64,000 bases of DNA from assembly GCA_043228905.1 (NCBI GenBank), contig JBHGNT010000009.1, positions 10,540,001-10,604,000 of the forward strand, in the 5' to 3' direction. The position numbers were made by a program, and so were the translations under genes. Source of the DNA: Azolla caroliniana. Lineage: Eukaryota > Polypodiophyta. This document shows, in pieces, positions 1 through 10,871 of the stretch. Under the pieces are notes generated by a model. It searched no databases, was not told where the DNA came from, and was given only the letters and a program-made list of their open reading frames with translations. Numbering within the stretch: the stretch's first letter is position 1; each line of letters opens with the position of its first letter.

Positions 1-380
1 AGTCGAAACTTCAGGAGTGCACAGCGACCTCAACGACCGAAGCAGAATATGTAGCTGCGTCCGACGCTGCAAAAGAAGCTTTGTGGCTCGGCCGGCTGGC
101 GCACACGTTTCGACAAGTCGACCATGACTCGGCCCCAGTTGTCTATAGCGACAGTCAAGGTGCTGTTGCCTTGTCGAAAAATCCGGTTCACCACAACGCC
201 TCCAAACATATCGACGTTCGATATCACTTCGTTCGGGACTGCGTCATTTCAGGGAAAATCGGTCTAGAGAAAATATCCACAACCGACAATGTCGCAGATG
301 GAATGACCAAGTGTCTTTCGGCAGACCGCTTTCGGTCCCTTCGGCATCAGATGGGCGTAACGACAAACCAGTCCGGTTAG
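1..380 (+). mobile_element. Ty1/copia RNase H domain, 3' end of pol (partial)
   Basis: The frame is open from base 3 to a TAG at 378-380. It shows the hallmarks of the copia RNase H tail: STTEAEYVAAS at the start, then SDSQGAVALSKNP, HIDVRYHFVRD and a final VADGMTK. RNase H removes the RNA template during reverse transcription. The rest of the element lies left of the window. A purine-rich tract and an LTR start follow downstream, as expected for the 3' end of an element. No stop or frameshift is seen in the visible part. Confidence 0.85.
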
Positions 381-574
381 AGCCGAACACAGCGCAGGAT
401 GGTTTTCAGACAACCGACATCAGTTCCTTAATGATCGGCTTCAACTCTTCCGACCCGACCAGTCCGGCCTTCTGCCTTTGGACCCTGCCGACTCGAACAA
501 AACTGATATGTCCGAGAACCTAGGTTTATACCTGTAATCCTAGATAACCCATGTATACGCCCATTACGGGGGAG

Positions 575-815
575 TGTCGAATACAAGTGTATAATGGACG
601 TATTCACACTATCCCTTTGTATAGCTCAAGTTTGGGCCATTTGTGTAATTAGCATAAATGGTAGTTGCCCTAAGTCGGTCACTATATAAAGTGACCTAGT
701 AACCTTTTTGTAAGGTTGGTTGTATTATTGTTTCTATTGAATAGAAAGAGTCTTTTGTGCCTCCTCTCTCTCTCTCTCTCTCTCTATCTCTGTGCACGAT
801 CTTGGAAACTGTCAT
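575..815 (+). mobile_element. copia LTR, 3' side of the preceding element; right end approximate
   Basis: The polypurine tract ACGGGGGAG (566-574) is followed directly by TGTCGAATAC, the usual start of an LTR. A TATA-like TATATAAA lies at 683-690 and a CT microsatellite at about 762-786. The right end is not defined: at about 818 the sequence passes straight into coding sequence of a second copia copy without primer-binding site or gag, so a deletion or rearrangement probably occurred here. Confidence 0.6.
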
Positions 816-817
816 AC

Positions 818-3239
818 GCAGGTACTCAACCCCAATCGAATGCTACTTGATCTTCCGCATTGACGGCCTTGTCTACAACAGTAGCCTCCAACCCGACCAA
901 CACCTCCAAACTAGAAGATGTATGGTTCGTGAGCTCGGGTGCATCCAACCACATGACATCCCACGAGGATTGGTTCAAGGAGGACCCGGCTATGTGGAAA
1001 GTGGGGATGACACAATTCCCCCATTCAACATATCGACAATGTCCCATTTGGGGAAGAAGGCAACCAAACATACATCAAGAATGTTCTGCATGTTCCTACA
1101 ATAACAAAGAACTCGGTCTCAGTTTTCCAGATAGTTGAACAAGGCATGCAAGTTTGCTTCAACGATGTAGGTTGCTTCATTGAAAAAGAAGGCGGACTTA
1201 TCGCTTGCGGTCGGAGAGAAGGTCGAATGTTCATCCTCAACTCTCACAAGATGAACTCAGCAATGTATGCCAAGGGCCAAATAATTGACGCCGACATAGA
1301 GCTGTGGCACAAGAGGATAGGCCACATTAATCTCCAAAAGCTCAAGGGAATGCAGTCGAAAGGAGTTGTCATTGGAATCCCGACCTTCATCGAAAAGGAA
1401 ATTGCAGGCGTGTGAGAAGCTTGCCAATTCAGCAAACAACACCGAAAATTATTCCCAAAGGACAAGAACACAAGCAAAGGGATCCTAGATGTAATACATT
1501 TCGATGTGTGGGGATAAGCCTAGACGGCAACATTCGGTGGTTGCTGGTAGTACATAATGTTCATTGACGACTTCTCTAGACATACCTGGATCTACCTTAT
1601 GCGACAGAAGAGCGAAGTGTTCGGACACTTCCAAAAGCTCATGTTACCGGCTGGCAAGAAGGCTTAAGGAGGTCCAAACCAGAGTGTGGAAAGGAATAGT
1701 TTATTCGGGAACTGTTGTAATTAAAATATAGATATTAATATATGAGAAGATGTGGACGGACGGACCGGAATCGGTATGCCGATCCGGATCCGGAACGATC
1801 CCGTAAAGGTGCCGGTTGGCACCGTTTTGTATTTTGCACCGGAGACCTATATAAAGGCCCGGTTATAATGTAATCAGAAGCGGATAATTAATAGAGCTTA
1901 TTGTCTTAATCTCCCAGTGTTGATTACCGTTCTGTATTCATTGTTATATATTACGCGTGTTAATTACGAATTGCTAAGTAACCAATTAAGGTCTAATTAA
2001 GCGTTGTGCCGTAAGTCATTTTGTCATACCACCCTTTGGTGAAGTGTCTTAAGTGGACACCCTGTGTTAGGCTGTTGTCCGGCCCTAGGATTAACAGCTC
2101 AAAAACGAAGTCAAAAAGGCAACTGGCCGGCATGTCAGATGCTTTTGATCAGACGGCAGCAAAGAGTACTTCTCTGACACCTTTACAACATATCTTCGAC
2201 AAGAAGGAATCCGGTAGGAGTTTACTTGCCGACACATATCTCAGCAGAACGGAGTAGCCGAACACAAGAATTAGCACATACTCGAGGTGGCAAGGGCAAT
2301 TATGAATGAGAAACATCTGTCAAAGTCATATTGGGTTGAAGCGGCGAATACAACCATTTATCTGATATATCGTTGCACAACATTAGGAGTGCACGAAATT
2401 ACCTCTTGCGAAAAGTTCTATGGGAAGAAACCAAACCTATCTCATGTCAGGATATTCGGTTCAATTGCATATGTACATATTCCTGACGAGAATTGGCAGA
2501 AGCTCGATCCCAAGTCAGATAAATGTATACTCGTAGGGTACTCACTCAAGCAAAAAGGGTATAAGTGCTTCAACCCTTCCACCAAGAAGGTACGAGTGAG
2601 TAAGGATGTAGTATTCGACGAGTCGGCCTGCTGGTATACAATCGAATTAGACCCATCCGCCGCAGTCGAAACCGAGTTCGACACAGATGCGGAGGATAAT
2701 GATTGACCAAGGCCCACATAAGAGGAAAGTTCAATCTCAACCAGGTTGAGTGGACCACAAGAGCCTCTAAGCGACCAAAGCACGTCACGACCGAGTCCGA
2801 AACTGGACAAAGGAAAGGCCAAAATGCCTGAGTACGAAGACTCGGTTGGAAATGAATCAACTCACTTACCTGATAGTGAGTTTGGTAGATTGGATGTGCC
2901 CATCATGAGGACACCAGGAGAACCACGTCGATCCACCCAAGAAAAGAGCATAGTTGGCCGATTCGGCTACAATGACTACATGGCATATCATTATGCATTC
3001 ATGATGAAGGTGTCGACAGTCTGAGAACCGGAAAACTATTCCAAAGCCACGAAGGATCCTAGATGAGTCGAAGCAATGAATGAGGAGATGCAAGCACTCT
3101 CCAAGAACAAGACATGAGATCTCGTCCCTTCTTCAAACCACCAAAAGGCAATTGGATGTCGATGGATCTTCAAGGTAAAGCACAACGCCAATGGCACTGT
3201 CCATCGGTACAAGGCCCGACGTGTGGCGAAGGGCTACGT
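818..3239 (+). mobile_element. Degenerate copia internal region: protease, integrase, start of reverse transcriptase
   Basis: Translation in shifting frames gives the copia order. A protease-like VWFVSSGASNHMTS (about 920-960) has Ser in place of the catalytic Asp. The GAG-pre-integrase motif LWHKRIGHINLQKLKG lies near 1300-1350. The integrase core start (IDDFSRHTWIY) lies near 1565. After an inserted solo LTR, the integrase resumes (2102-2700) with NGVAEHKN, VEAANTTIYLIYR and a VRIFGSIAYVHIP segment. The start of reverse transcriptase (YKARRVAKGY) lies near 3205-3236. Several in-frame stops (2132, 2214 and others) make it inactive. It is cut at 3240 by an LTR of another family. Confidence 0.8.
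1642..2096. mobile_element. Solo LTR in the copia integrase, 5-bp target duplication GCTCA
   Basis: A 455-bp segment begins TGTTACCGGC and ends GGATTAACA, so its termini are the 5-bp inverted repeat TGTTA/TAACA. It is flanked by identical 5-bp copies GCTCA at 1637-1641 and 2097-2101. Removing the segment and one GCTCA restores a continuous integrase frame (HFQKL followed by KNEVKKATG). It contains a TATA-like tract (CTATATAAAGG, about 1848). No coding sequence or partner LTR is present, so this is the product of LTR-LTR recombination. The family is not represented elsewhere in the window as far as I can see. Confidence 0.9.
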
Positions 3240-3620
3240 TGTCGCGAAGATGCGCGTGCATGCGTGCTTCGCTTGAGCGGGACCACCGGGGTCTCGGGAA
3301 GGGGAGGACGTTCGCGAAATTGTCGAAAAGATGACGATGTGTATGTAGGAATAGAGGAAACTAATGTCACACTTGAGAAGATCAAAGATTTTACACTTGA
3401 GAAGAAGATAGATTTCAAGAAGAATATTAAGAAGAAGATTATATTGATGGTGATGATAATGATATCACATATTGAGCCCCCCCTTACACAAGCCTTACGA
3501 GGGTTTTTATAGGTCTATCCTTCATTCTAACATGCACAAAACCATGAGCTTGAACCATGGTTTTATGCACATGGTTTTGTACGGTTGTTTCCTATGCATT
3601 TTGAATATGAAAAGAAATAC
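3240..3620 (-). mobile_element. LTR fragment of the RCGT-target Ty3 family; outer end undefined
   Basis: The sequence starts TGTCGCGAAG directly after ACGT (3236-3239), inside the copia reverse transcriptase. The first 70 bases match, with divergence, the LTR ends at 45119 and 49330, including the block GCGGGACCACCGGGGTCTC, which is the inverted U5 end. A reversed TATA-like tract (TTTTTATAGG) follows near 3510, as in those LTRs. I could not find its other end or the duplicate target site. The copia reading frame does not resume downstream. Confidence 0.55.
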
Positions 3621-3632
3621 ATATTTAAAGTA

Positions 3633-3710
3633 CTTGGTAGTAGCCCTAGTGGTAAGATAAAAGTCTTCTATCTTCGAAGTTCAAGGTTCAAATCTTGCTT
3701 GCACCCTCCT
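3633..3710 (+). repeat. tRNA-derived (SINE-like) sequence with Pol III A and B boxes
   Basis: TAGCCCTAGTGG (3641-3652) fits the A box and GGTTCAAATCT (3685-3695) the B box, separated by 32 bases as in tRNA-derived promoters. No cloverleaf can be drawn, so this is not a tRNA gene. It could be a SINE head or part of the U3 of the LTR that starts at 3240. Confidence 0.4.
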
Positions 3711-4175
3711 ATATGCACTCGAATGTCATTAGACCCTAAGCTAATGTTCATATTTATAATCATAGATTGACATATTTGCATTCGTGGGGCCTGCCCCACA
3801 AATTCATATGAATAGGAATACGAATGCATGTAAATGTATTCGTTTTCTTCTTTTTTTGAATTTTTTATAAAAAATAAAAAACTATTTTTTCCCTTTGAGT
3901 GAGTGAACGAACAGTGAGCAGCGAGCGAGAAAGCCTCACCCTACTCCCTCTGCGTGTTGCCCTCGCTTCCCTTTGCATCTTGTTCTCGGCCAAGAAATTA
4001 GGGTTTTGGCTTAAAACCCTAATTTCTATCATAATTCTAGTTTCAACAGTTTTCTTTCTTTTCAGCCCGCATCCTTGACTCCCTCTCATGCTCTATTCTA
4101 ATCCTATATCTTGTTCTCTACTGCAAACTCAGACTTTCATTAAAACCCTAAGTTTAGCTAAGTTTAGGAGAAGCC

Positions 4176-4424
4176 CTAATTAATTAATTAACTAATATTT
4201 TTCAATGAATTAATTAATTTTTTGATGAATTAAGATATGTATTAGTAAATTAATTAATGTATAGTGAATTAATTAATTATTATATTAGTGACTTAATTAA
4301 TTATTGATGTATGTGTGTATATACATATATGAGTGATATATGTGTGTGTATATGCATATATGTATGTGTGTATATGTATATATCATATATGTATGTGTGT
4401 ATATGTATATGTATATGTATATAT
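4176..4424. repeat. TTAATTAA-rich tract followed by a GTATAT microsatellite
   Basis: 4176-4306 is built of repeated TTAATTAAT blocks. 4306-4424 is an irregular purine-pyrimidine run of GTGTATATGTATAT type. Simple-sequence expansion without further function visible. Confidence 0.8.
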
Positions 4425-4848
4425 CATCGTGGTGTCTTAACTACCACCAAATATTTATGAGGGCCAGTGAGGGAATTGCAGAGAAGGACGATGCATGTCG
4501 CTAGATGAGGGCGCATGCGATCTGCACCATCCAAACTGGATGAAGAAAAGGCGCGAAAAAGCGCGCCATCAAAAGTGCAATTTTAGGGGAGCCCGTCTCA
4601 TTAAAGAAGGAGCCCGACTCTGTGAAAGGGAGCCCGACTATATGAATGGGATTGACTATAAAAACCCATACCTGTCATTTTTGCCTATTTACAAATAGGT
4701 AGAGAGAGGTTTAGGGTTTAGGGTTTAGGAGCGAGGCACACCACCTGCTGTCCGCAAGCACCTATTGGGGGCATCTTCAGTGAGGCGCACCACCTGCTAT
4801 CCTGCTGTCCATGAGCACCTGCTTACCTACTGTCCAGAGGTATGTATC

Positions 4849-4918
4849 ATATTTCTTGTCTATTTATGAATTGCTTAATATTTGTGTGTTCAATTTGTGA
4901 AAGCTCAAAGATTTGACG
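4849..4918. repeat. 70-bp direct repeat, second copy at 6117-6186
   Basis: ATATTTCTTGTCTATTTATG and the following 50 bases recur 1,268 bp downstream with only three or four differences. Whether these are remnants of LTRs or subterminal repeats of a DNA transposon cannot be decided: no terminal motif or target duplication was found. Confidence 0.7.
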
Positions 4919-5403
4919 TATAAAATTGGATAGGCCCTAACTGTATAGGCCCAAAATTTGGAGTTTCCTCGCCAATATCTCTCTCAGTTTTGAAAAATGA
5001 TGAGAGAACCTGAGTATTAGTCTGTTAAATATCCTAGTCTATTATGATGGAAATAATGATTTGCATTGTTTTTGGCTTGATGCACACTTTTTGTGCTCTT
5101 TTTGATGAAGGGTATGCACTATTTCTTCCATTTTGAAGCCATGTGTTCAATATTCATGGGCATAATTAAATATGGGTTAAGGAAACGATCTAAAACACTA
5201 ACTTTTTCTTTTTGTTGTTAAAATGTGTAAAAAATTATATATCATTACAATGAGATCATGAACTAGATTTATAAATGATCATTTTACATATTTTAGTTGG
5301 AATTTTACCTAGCCAAAGAAATTGAATTGGGCATAAATATCATCACACCCTTCTTGTAGTCTCACCCAGTTATGGGTAGGCAAGTCAAGATATAGAAAAG
5401 ATA

Positions 5404-5602
5404 GGGAAAAGTATATCTTGATTCATTCTCTATTTCTATTAACAAGTTTCTGAATTTCGATAACTAGCCTTGAACCCAACTAACAAAGACAAAGTAACCA
5501 TGGGGAAAAGTATATCTTGATTCATTCTCAGTTTCTGTTAACAAGTTTCTGAATTTCGATAACTAGCCTTGAACCCAACTAACAAAGACAAAGTAACCAT
5601 GG
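5404..5602. repeat. Tandem duplication, period 99 bp
   Basis: The block starting GGGAAAAGTATATCTTGATT at 5404 is repeated at 5503 with very few changes, and both copies end in AAAGTAACCATGG. A local duplication in non-coding DNA. Confidence 0.85.
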
Positions 5603-6448
5603 CCAATGGTTGCGAATTTCTGAATTTCATTGCAATTGAAGACTTCCAAAAGTTATTCATGTGAATAGTAGTAAATAAACCAAAAAGAAAGATAATCAGC
5701 AAGGGGCCAAGGTGGATGTGTAAGGGCACCCTTGTATACCACAGGTGTCGGAATGACGTAAAATTCTACACTAGTGCAAAGAGAATGTTCTCATTCTGGA
5801 AGAGAATTGGAAGTTCAACAAGTCAATAATCCTTTAAGAAAGTAGAGAAGAAAATGGGAATGAAAACATCAAGAATTCAATTCAAGCTCTGTTTCGGAAG
5901 CTGAAAGCAAACTGGTGCATGATGAAAGAATAGGAAGAAAATTAAATTTCATGAATCAGATTTTAAGTTTTGATGAAGAATCAGACATTGAGTAGCTCCC
6001 TATGTGAAGATGCGGTGCCCATCGAGAGTTTCTTAGCATCTCTATCATGGTTCATAAGAGTGGCTATCAACATAATCTCTCCCCATAGACAGCAATCAGT
6101 CCTCTTTCTCATACTGATATTTCTTGTCTATTTATGAATTGCTTAATATTTGTGTGTTCAATATGTGAAAGCTCAAAAATTTGACGGTTAAATACCAAAT
6201 TTGACGAAAAAGCTAACTATGTTTCTTAGTTGGCAATTCCCTATAGTAAAATGTGTGGATAGCATCTCAATCTACAAACAAAATTCCTTCTTTACAACAT
6301 ACACGTTAGGCATAGAACAAGCCTACAAGTCAAGATCATACCAGGTGTGAGAGAACAGGTGTGAGAGAATTCTCAACAGTTGATGCTACAGAAGTAGCAA
6401 CTACCATCTTTGTTTTCATAACACATGGCAGGGGTTGCATAAAGGCAT

Positions 6449-7560
6449 TTAGTGGAGCTGGAGGAATTTGTTGTTGAGCATCATTCTCTCACCACCATGA
6501 TGGGAGTATTGCAAAACCAGTATATGCAACTTCCCTTGGGAATCCAATATCAAATATTCTTTCCCTGAAAGACTACATATACTGACCACTTGTTCTGACA
6601 TTTTCATTGGAATGATTTGGTTGTGGAAAGGAACAAAAAGTCCTTCCTGTACTCCCTTCTTCGATGTTATGTGTCCTTTGATCAAAGGCCTGAGATGCCT
6701 AACTCTCACTCCACCAAGTTGTCCAACAAGCAAATATTGCAAATATTGCAAATATTGCAAAGATACGTGTAGGTCATAGATAGGGCCATTGCAGTCCACT
6801 ATTGCACACTTAACAAGATGCAAACACTAGTTCTGTTGTTTTCCATTCATTGTCTCTTGTTTAGTTCTATGAAGATTCTTCACAGAATTTGCACCTGAAA
6901 AATACCCTGTTTTAGCATTCCCAATGTTGTCTTCATCGTGATCTAGATGCTTTCGCCCATATTCGACTGTAAGATTGACCAATTTCCCGTTGCTACCATG
7001 GTCCTGACCTTGAGCTAGAAGATTCTCAAAAACTTCTGCAACAAGATCCCCATGCTTGGCATTCCTATAATGGTTTCAACCTTGATTACACGCATCATTC
7101 CCACCAAAGTCATGATCTTGATCTCCAAATTGCACATTCTGACCAAGGTCATGATTATGACCTCCAAACTTGGCTCTCTGCTCAAGGTCAATATCTTGAG
7201 CAACAGATTTGGAATTTCTACTAAGATCGTGTTCCCGACCACCACCAAGTTTCGCTGAAAGGATCCAAACTCTGGCAAGGGTGGGAGAGTATAAAACCAT
7301 CACATTGACTGAGGCCAAAATACCTATAAAGCTTCCATGTGGTATATCAAGGAAACAAGCCACTGAAAAGAGATTAGATTTTGAACAAGAATTTGGATGT
7401 CCAAATATGATCGTAGATCCATTGGTGGTTTTTGAGGATGACACGTGTTTTGTACAGATGGCTAGTCGGTCCAAGACCTTCATAGACTTTGATGCGAATC
7501 GAGGTGAAACAATACCCTATGAAGGGAGGTATGGCTTGAATCATTTCTCAAGTATATATT
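6449..7560 (-). pseudogene. Decayed gene fragment, unrecognised product
   Basis: Read on the minus strand from about 7560 downward, several frames carry protein-like sequence: CFLDIPHGSFIGILASVNVM and TLARVWILSAK (about 7250-7380), DHGSNGKLVNLTVEYGRKHL (about 6950-7010), LVGQLGGVRVRHLRPLIKGH (about 6670-6730) and VVSICSLSGKEYLILDSQGK (about 6530-6600). The last two have the feel of beta-propeller strands, but I cannot name the family. Frames shift between blocks. A run of roughly 13-residue repeats (about 7083-7240) and a 9-bp repeat (6737-6762) have expanded inside. It may have been captured by a transposon together with the neighbouring protease-like sequence. Confidence 0.4.
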
Positions 7561-7599
7561 GTGTATAAATAGTGATGTTTGTGTGCTAACTTGAATGAT

Positions 7600-8670
7600 G
7601 GTTTAGGGTTTTTGTAAGAAAGGGTGCTAGGTGCCCCAAATCCAACAATATGGATGCTGAAAACATCATTACTGAAGACTCAAACATGGATACGAACCCC
7701 ATACATGACGTGGGGTCAGGTGTTGAAGATATCAGTGTGAATGGTGAGTTGATGTGTATTCTTATAATCATTATTGAAGTATATATTGGGTTTTTCTAAT
7801 GCAAATGTCACACCACTATTGTAGTGGACCCCATGTCCCTGTTTAAGGCGGGAAGAGACTCGACAGGTATCAAATGTCGCACATTTATCGTTGGAGATTC
7901 ATGTAGAAAAGAGGTACGATGGTTTCGCAAAAAAGCTGACGTGGAGGCTCACTTACAGAAGGCACATGGCATTCGTGTAGTACTGCCTCGGGGCTAAAGA
8001 TAGAAGAAGAAGAGCAATCGACCTCCATGAGGAGTACAACCATGTCATTCTTCAACCACTACGAAAGACAATGATCAATAAAGCGTTTTTTGGATCCGGA
8101 GCTAAAGTACAACAGATCACGCCAATCACACATGAGGAAGTTGAGGACAAGAGCGATTAAGATCTTCAAAGCCACTACAGACGCACTTCGAACATCCAAG
8201 GAGGCCGATTTCATTGCCCAATTCGTTAGCCAAGAGATGGACAGGTATGATGAGGGAAAGGAGCATAGGATGGCAAAATTGAAGTTGAAGATTGCGGTTG
8301 TGTCTGAAGCTTATGTAAGTATGGTTTATGATTATGTGTGCATCTTATGTGAGTCTAAATCTAGTGTGTGAATGATTATGTGTGAATCTTATGTATGAAT
8401 TTTAGAGTAAGAATCATGTCGTAATTCCCATGCTAGAAGATGAGACACATGTCGAGATCGATCGTGGTCAAGACCAACAGTCAGAATCGACAACCCAACA
8501 ACCAAGGAGGCCTAAAATCCAAATCCGCAAGAAAAAAGTGGACCCTGGTAAATTGTCGTTCATTACATCATCTGACACAGATGAGGGTGCGGACATTGGG
8601 ATTGTCTTTGTTGGTCTTGGGACAATCACGAAAACATGGGATAACACAACAAGAAATAATTTCACTAGGT
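7600..8670 (+). pseudogene. Possible upstream exons of the Ulp1-type pseudogene
   Basis: Blocks of open frame occur at about 7650-7745 (AENIITEDSNMDTNPIHDVG), 7829-8000 (KCRTFIVGDSCRKEVRWFRK, ADVEAHLQKAHGIRVVLP), 8090-8371 and 8430-8668 (ITSSDTDEGADIGIVFVGLG). The last block ends at a possible donor (AG then GTATGT, about 8669), and the next exon begins after an acceptor at 8755-8756. I do not recognise domains here. The link to the protease is by position and splice-like borders only. Confidence 0.35.
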
Positions 8671-8756
8671 ATGTCGTTATGGTGGGGGCATGAGATCAAT
8701 AGTTAACTTCATGTTTTTTTTGTAGTTCCTAATCTGGCCTAATAAACAGGTTTCAG

Positions 8757-9496
8757 GTGGCTTGTCGACGATTAGATCTAGCAGTCTTTTTGACGGAGGT
8801 AGAACTATGTTCGTTGTGCATTGTGGGGGAGATGGCATCCACATGGATGATGACCCTCTTCCACTTATGGATGGAGTACTCGTTGCCCCCCAAGATCAAC
8901 AAGCGGTTTCATATTGTGGATCCACTATGGGTACAACTAGAAGGCCAAAGTGATAAGGGTGAAGACATACTCACTCGGGTCCCTGAACGGGAATATGTCT
9001 TCATTCCGATATTGCACTCAGGGCATTGGGTGCTTTGGTTGAAGATGCGACAAAATCCTATAGGTCTTGATGCCAAGGTGAGGAGCCCAATTGTATTTTG
9101 CGATCCACTAAATAATCTCCCGATTGCCAACATGAAGACATTGCGTGATTTGGTTGTACAACATATCTCTAGCGCCACACACGACCATTGCATCATCAAC
9201 AACGAGCGGTTCCAGGTATTGCATATCCCAACCCAACCTAATGGGACGGATTGTGGGTATTACATGATGCAAACCATTTGAATGTTGGTCGAGGAGTTCA
9301 TTCAAGGATTTGAGTTTGATCAATTTGTAAGTATTTATGAGAATTGAATTTGAGCATTTCTTTTTGTAAGGGCTTAGGTTGATGGCATCTTGTGGTGTAG
9401 GGTAAGGAGCAATGGTTTGGATTCGAAGACGTGGAGCTCCTTCGGAAAATCATGGCAAAATGGACACGAAGGACTCTAGGCATAGGGTTATTTTAA
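8757..9496 (+). pseudogene. Ulp1/C48-type cysteine protease, two exons, broken by one stop
   Basis: The frame has the C48 (SUMO-protease-like) catalytic order: His in HSGHWVLWL, Asp in VFCDPLNN, then Gln and Cys in QPNGTDCGYYM. Exon one begins after an acceptor at 8755-8756 and runs to 9326. A GT..AG intron (9327-9400) leads in phase to a last exon (9401-9496) with a normal C-terminal block (WFGFEDVELLRKIMAKWTRR) and a TAA. A single TGA at 9279-9281 interrupts the frame right after YYMMQTI. CGA to TGA, a CpG transition, would explain it. Ulp1-like genes of this sort are often carried by plant Mutator-like or CACTA transposons. I found no transposon ends here, so capture is inference. Confidence 0.7.
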
Positions 9497-9590
9497 TCAC
9501 TTGCATGTTGTACTTTGTAACATCAAACATATGATCTCGATTTACTATCTCATGCGGATTGCCAACTTTTTTGTAATATCTGGTAAATAG

Positions 9591-9803
9591 TTGAATCTCA
9601 TTTTGGTTGTATATACCTCTGACTGATGTACATTCTGGTTGTGAGTCATATTATTTGAATCTCATTTTGGTTGTATATGACTCAATTTGATGTACATTCT
9701 GGTTGTGAGTCTTATTATTTGAATCTCATTCTGGCTGTATATGACTCAATTTGATGTACATTTTGGTTGTGAGGCTTATTACTTGAATCTCATTCTGGTT
9801 GTA
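9591..9803. repeat. 64-bp minisatellite, 3.3 copies
   Basis: TTGAATCTCATTTTGGTTGT and its continuation recur at 9591, 9655, 9719 and 9783, a constant 64-bp period with a few substitutions per unit. The array stops where the LTR fragment begins. Confidence 0.9.
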
Positions 9804-10081
9804 TGGAACATTCTAGAAACTTCAGGAGTACTCCTGAAAACAATATAAAAGGAGGCACAAGGCATTATTTCGAACCAAATCGGTTCAACGTCGGTCTGAA
9901 GCCTCATAGCTATTCTTGTACTTACTCTTCATATAATATAATATATATTTTGTTATCATCATTCTCTCTCTCTCTCTCTCTCTCTCCCTCTCTCCGTCTC
10001 TCGTGAGTTCTACACTCTTTTCTCTCCCTTAGTACTTATTCGCATCTTTTAGTACTAATTCCCTCTCTACTATTCCTAACA
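9803..10081 (+). mobile_element. 5'-truncated LTR of the chromovirus family seen at 49621-53497
   Basis: From GGAACATTCTAGAAACTTCA onward the sequence is the reverse complement, with divergence, of the LTRs at 49621-50068 and 53060-53497. Shared features are the palindromic GAACCAAATCGGTTC block, TATA-like AATATAAAAG, the CT microsatellite (9962-9999) and the end ATTCCTAACA. About 170 bp of the U3 start are missing, replaced by the minisatellite. Confidence 0.75.
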
Positions 10082-10088
10082 TATACTA

Positions 10089-10442
10089 TGTAAAAGTTAG
10101 AGTATGCGGAAGCTTTCAAACAGTGACTCAGTTGACAATTAGGAAAAACACAGAGTATGTATGTATGGAGGTAGGTACATAGAGAGAGACTGAGTAGAGA
10201 AGACAACAACAAAGGAAGTTTTATTAAAAATACTCAGTACAGACAAACGTGCTCATGGAGCACTTTATACACAAGCCCACAATCAAGGACTGACACAAGT
10301 ACTGACAAGTACTTGAATGCTCTTCAATGAGCCTCTAACACTAATTACCTACAATATTCCTATTACTAAAATAGGAATATAGGCCTCTAATGGCCTGTTG
10401 GCTTCTTCAGCCGATCCAGCATGTTGAGCTTGTCACTCAACA
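10089..10442 (-). mobile_element. copia LTR, minus strand
   Basis: Starts TGTAAAAGTTAG and ends TGTCACTCAACA. It is related to the LTRs at 54793-55182 (plus) and 55183-55575 (minus): GAAGAGCAT, TGTCAGT, CTTGT and the AGAGAGAG tract occur in the same order. No internal region adjoins. Its final CAACA served as the target of the chromovirus that follows. Confidence 0.65.
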
Positions 10443-10868
10443 TGTCAGAACCAAGAGAAAAGATAGAGTGGTAGAAGAAAGATGTAAAGAGATCACGAGA
10501 AGAGAGGAATGAAGTGATAAGAGTGAATGTATTAGTAAGATAGAATGAAGATGGATACAAGAAAGGTGACGAAAGCTTAAGACTGGTGTTCATTCGAATT
10601 GGTTTGAGAAGAATTGTATGTCCATATTTATAGGTTCCTATAGAATAGCCTAGTGATTTCTATAATGTTCTAGAATGTTCTAGACCTAGAATATTCTAAG
10701 ATGTTCTAGAATGTTCCAGAACATTTACAATAATCAATCTATTACAAGAAGTAGGTTTTATTATTTTTTATAATCATATGTTATCCTAATGGTTAGGTTC
10801 TTGATTATATATTACAAGGTCTTGGGTTTAAGCCCAAGTGAAGCCATGATGCTTATGTATTCATGACA
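10443..10868 (-). mobile_element. 3' LTR of the chromovirus
   Basis: On the plus strand it starts TGTCAGAACC and ends ATTCATGACA. It contains clusters of the palindrome TTCTAGAA (about 10668-10722), resembling heat-shock-type elements, and a tRNA-like A/B-box pair at about 10791-10840. Confidence 0.88.
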
Positions 10869-10871
10869 CTA

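Larger units (their letters stand above)
3780..6190. other. No gene recognised; AT-rich, with several simple and direct repeats
   Basis: No reading frame with a recognisable product was found. The stretch contains ATTAATTA-rich sequence and a GTATAT microsatellite (4176-4424), three plant-telomere-type TTTAGGG units (about 4700-4722), a tandem duplication (5404-5602) and a distant direct repeat (4849-4918 and 6117-6186). One plus-strand segment near 6000-6110 reads like a protein fragment (AVPIESFLASLSWFIRVAI), but I do not recognise it. Confidence 0.6.

Noticed and set aside
3641-3695. tRNA gene
   Set aside because: Only A and B boxes are present. No acceptor or anticodon stem can be formed. 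The same applies to the boxes in the LTRs at 10443, 24055, 49621 and 53060.
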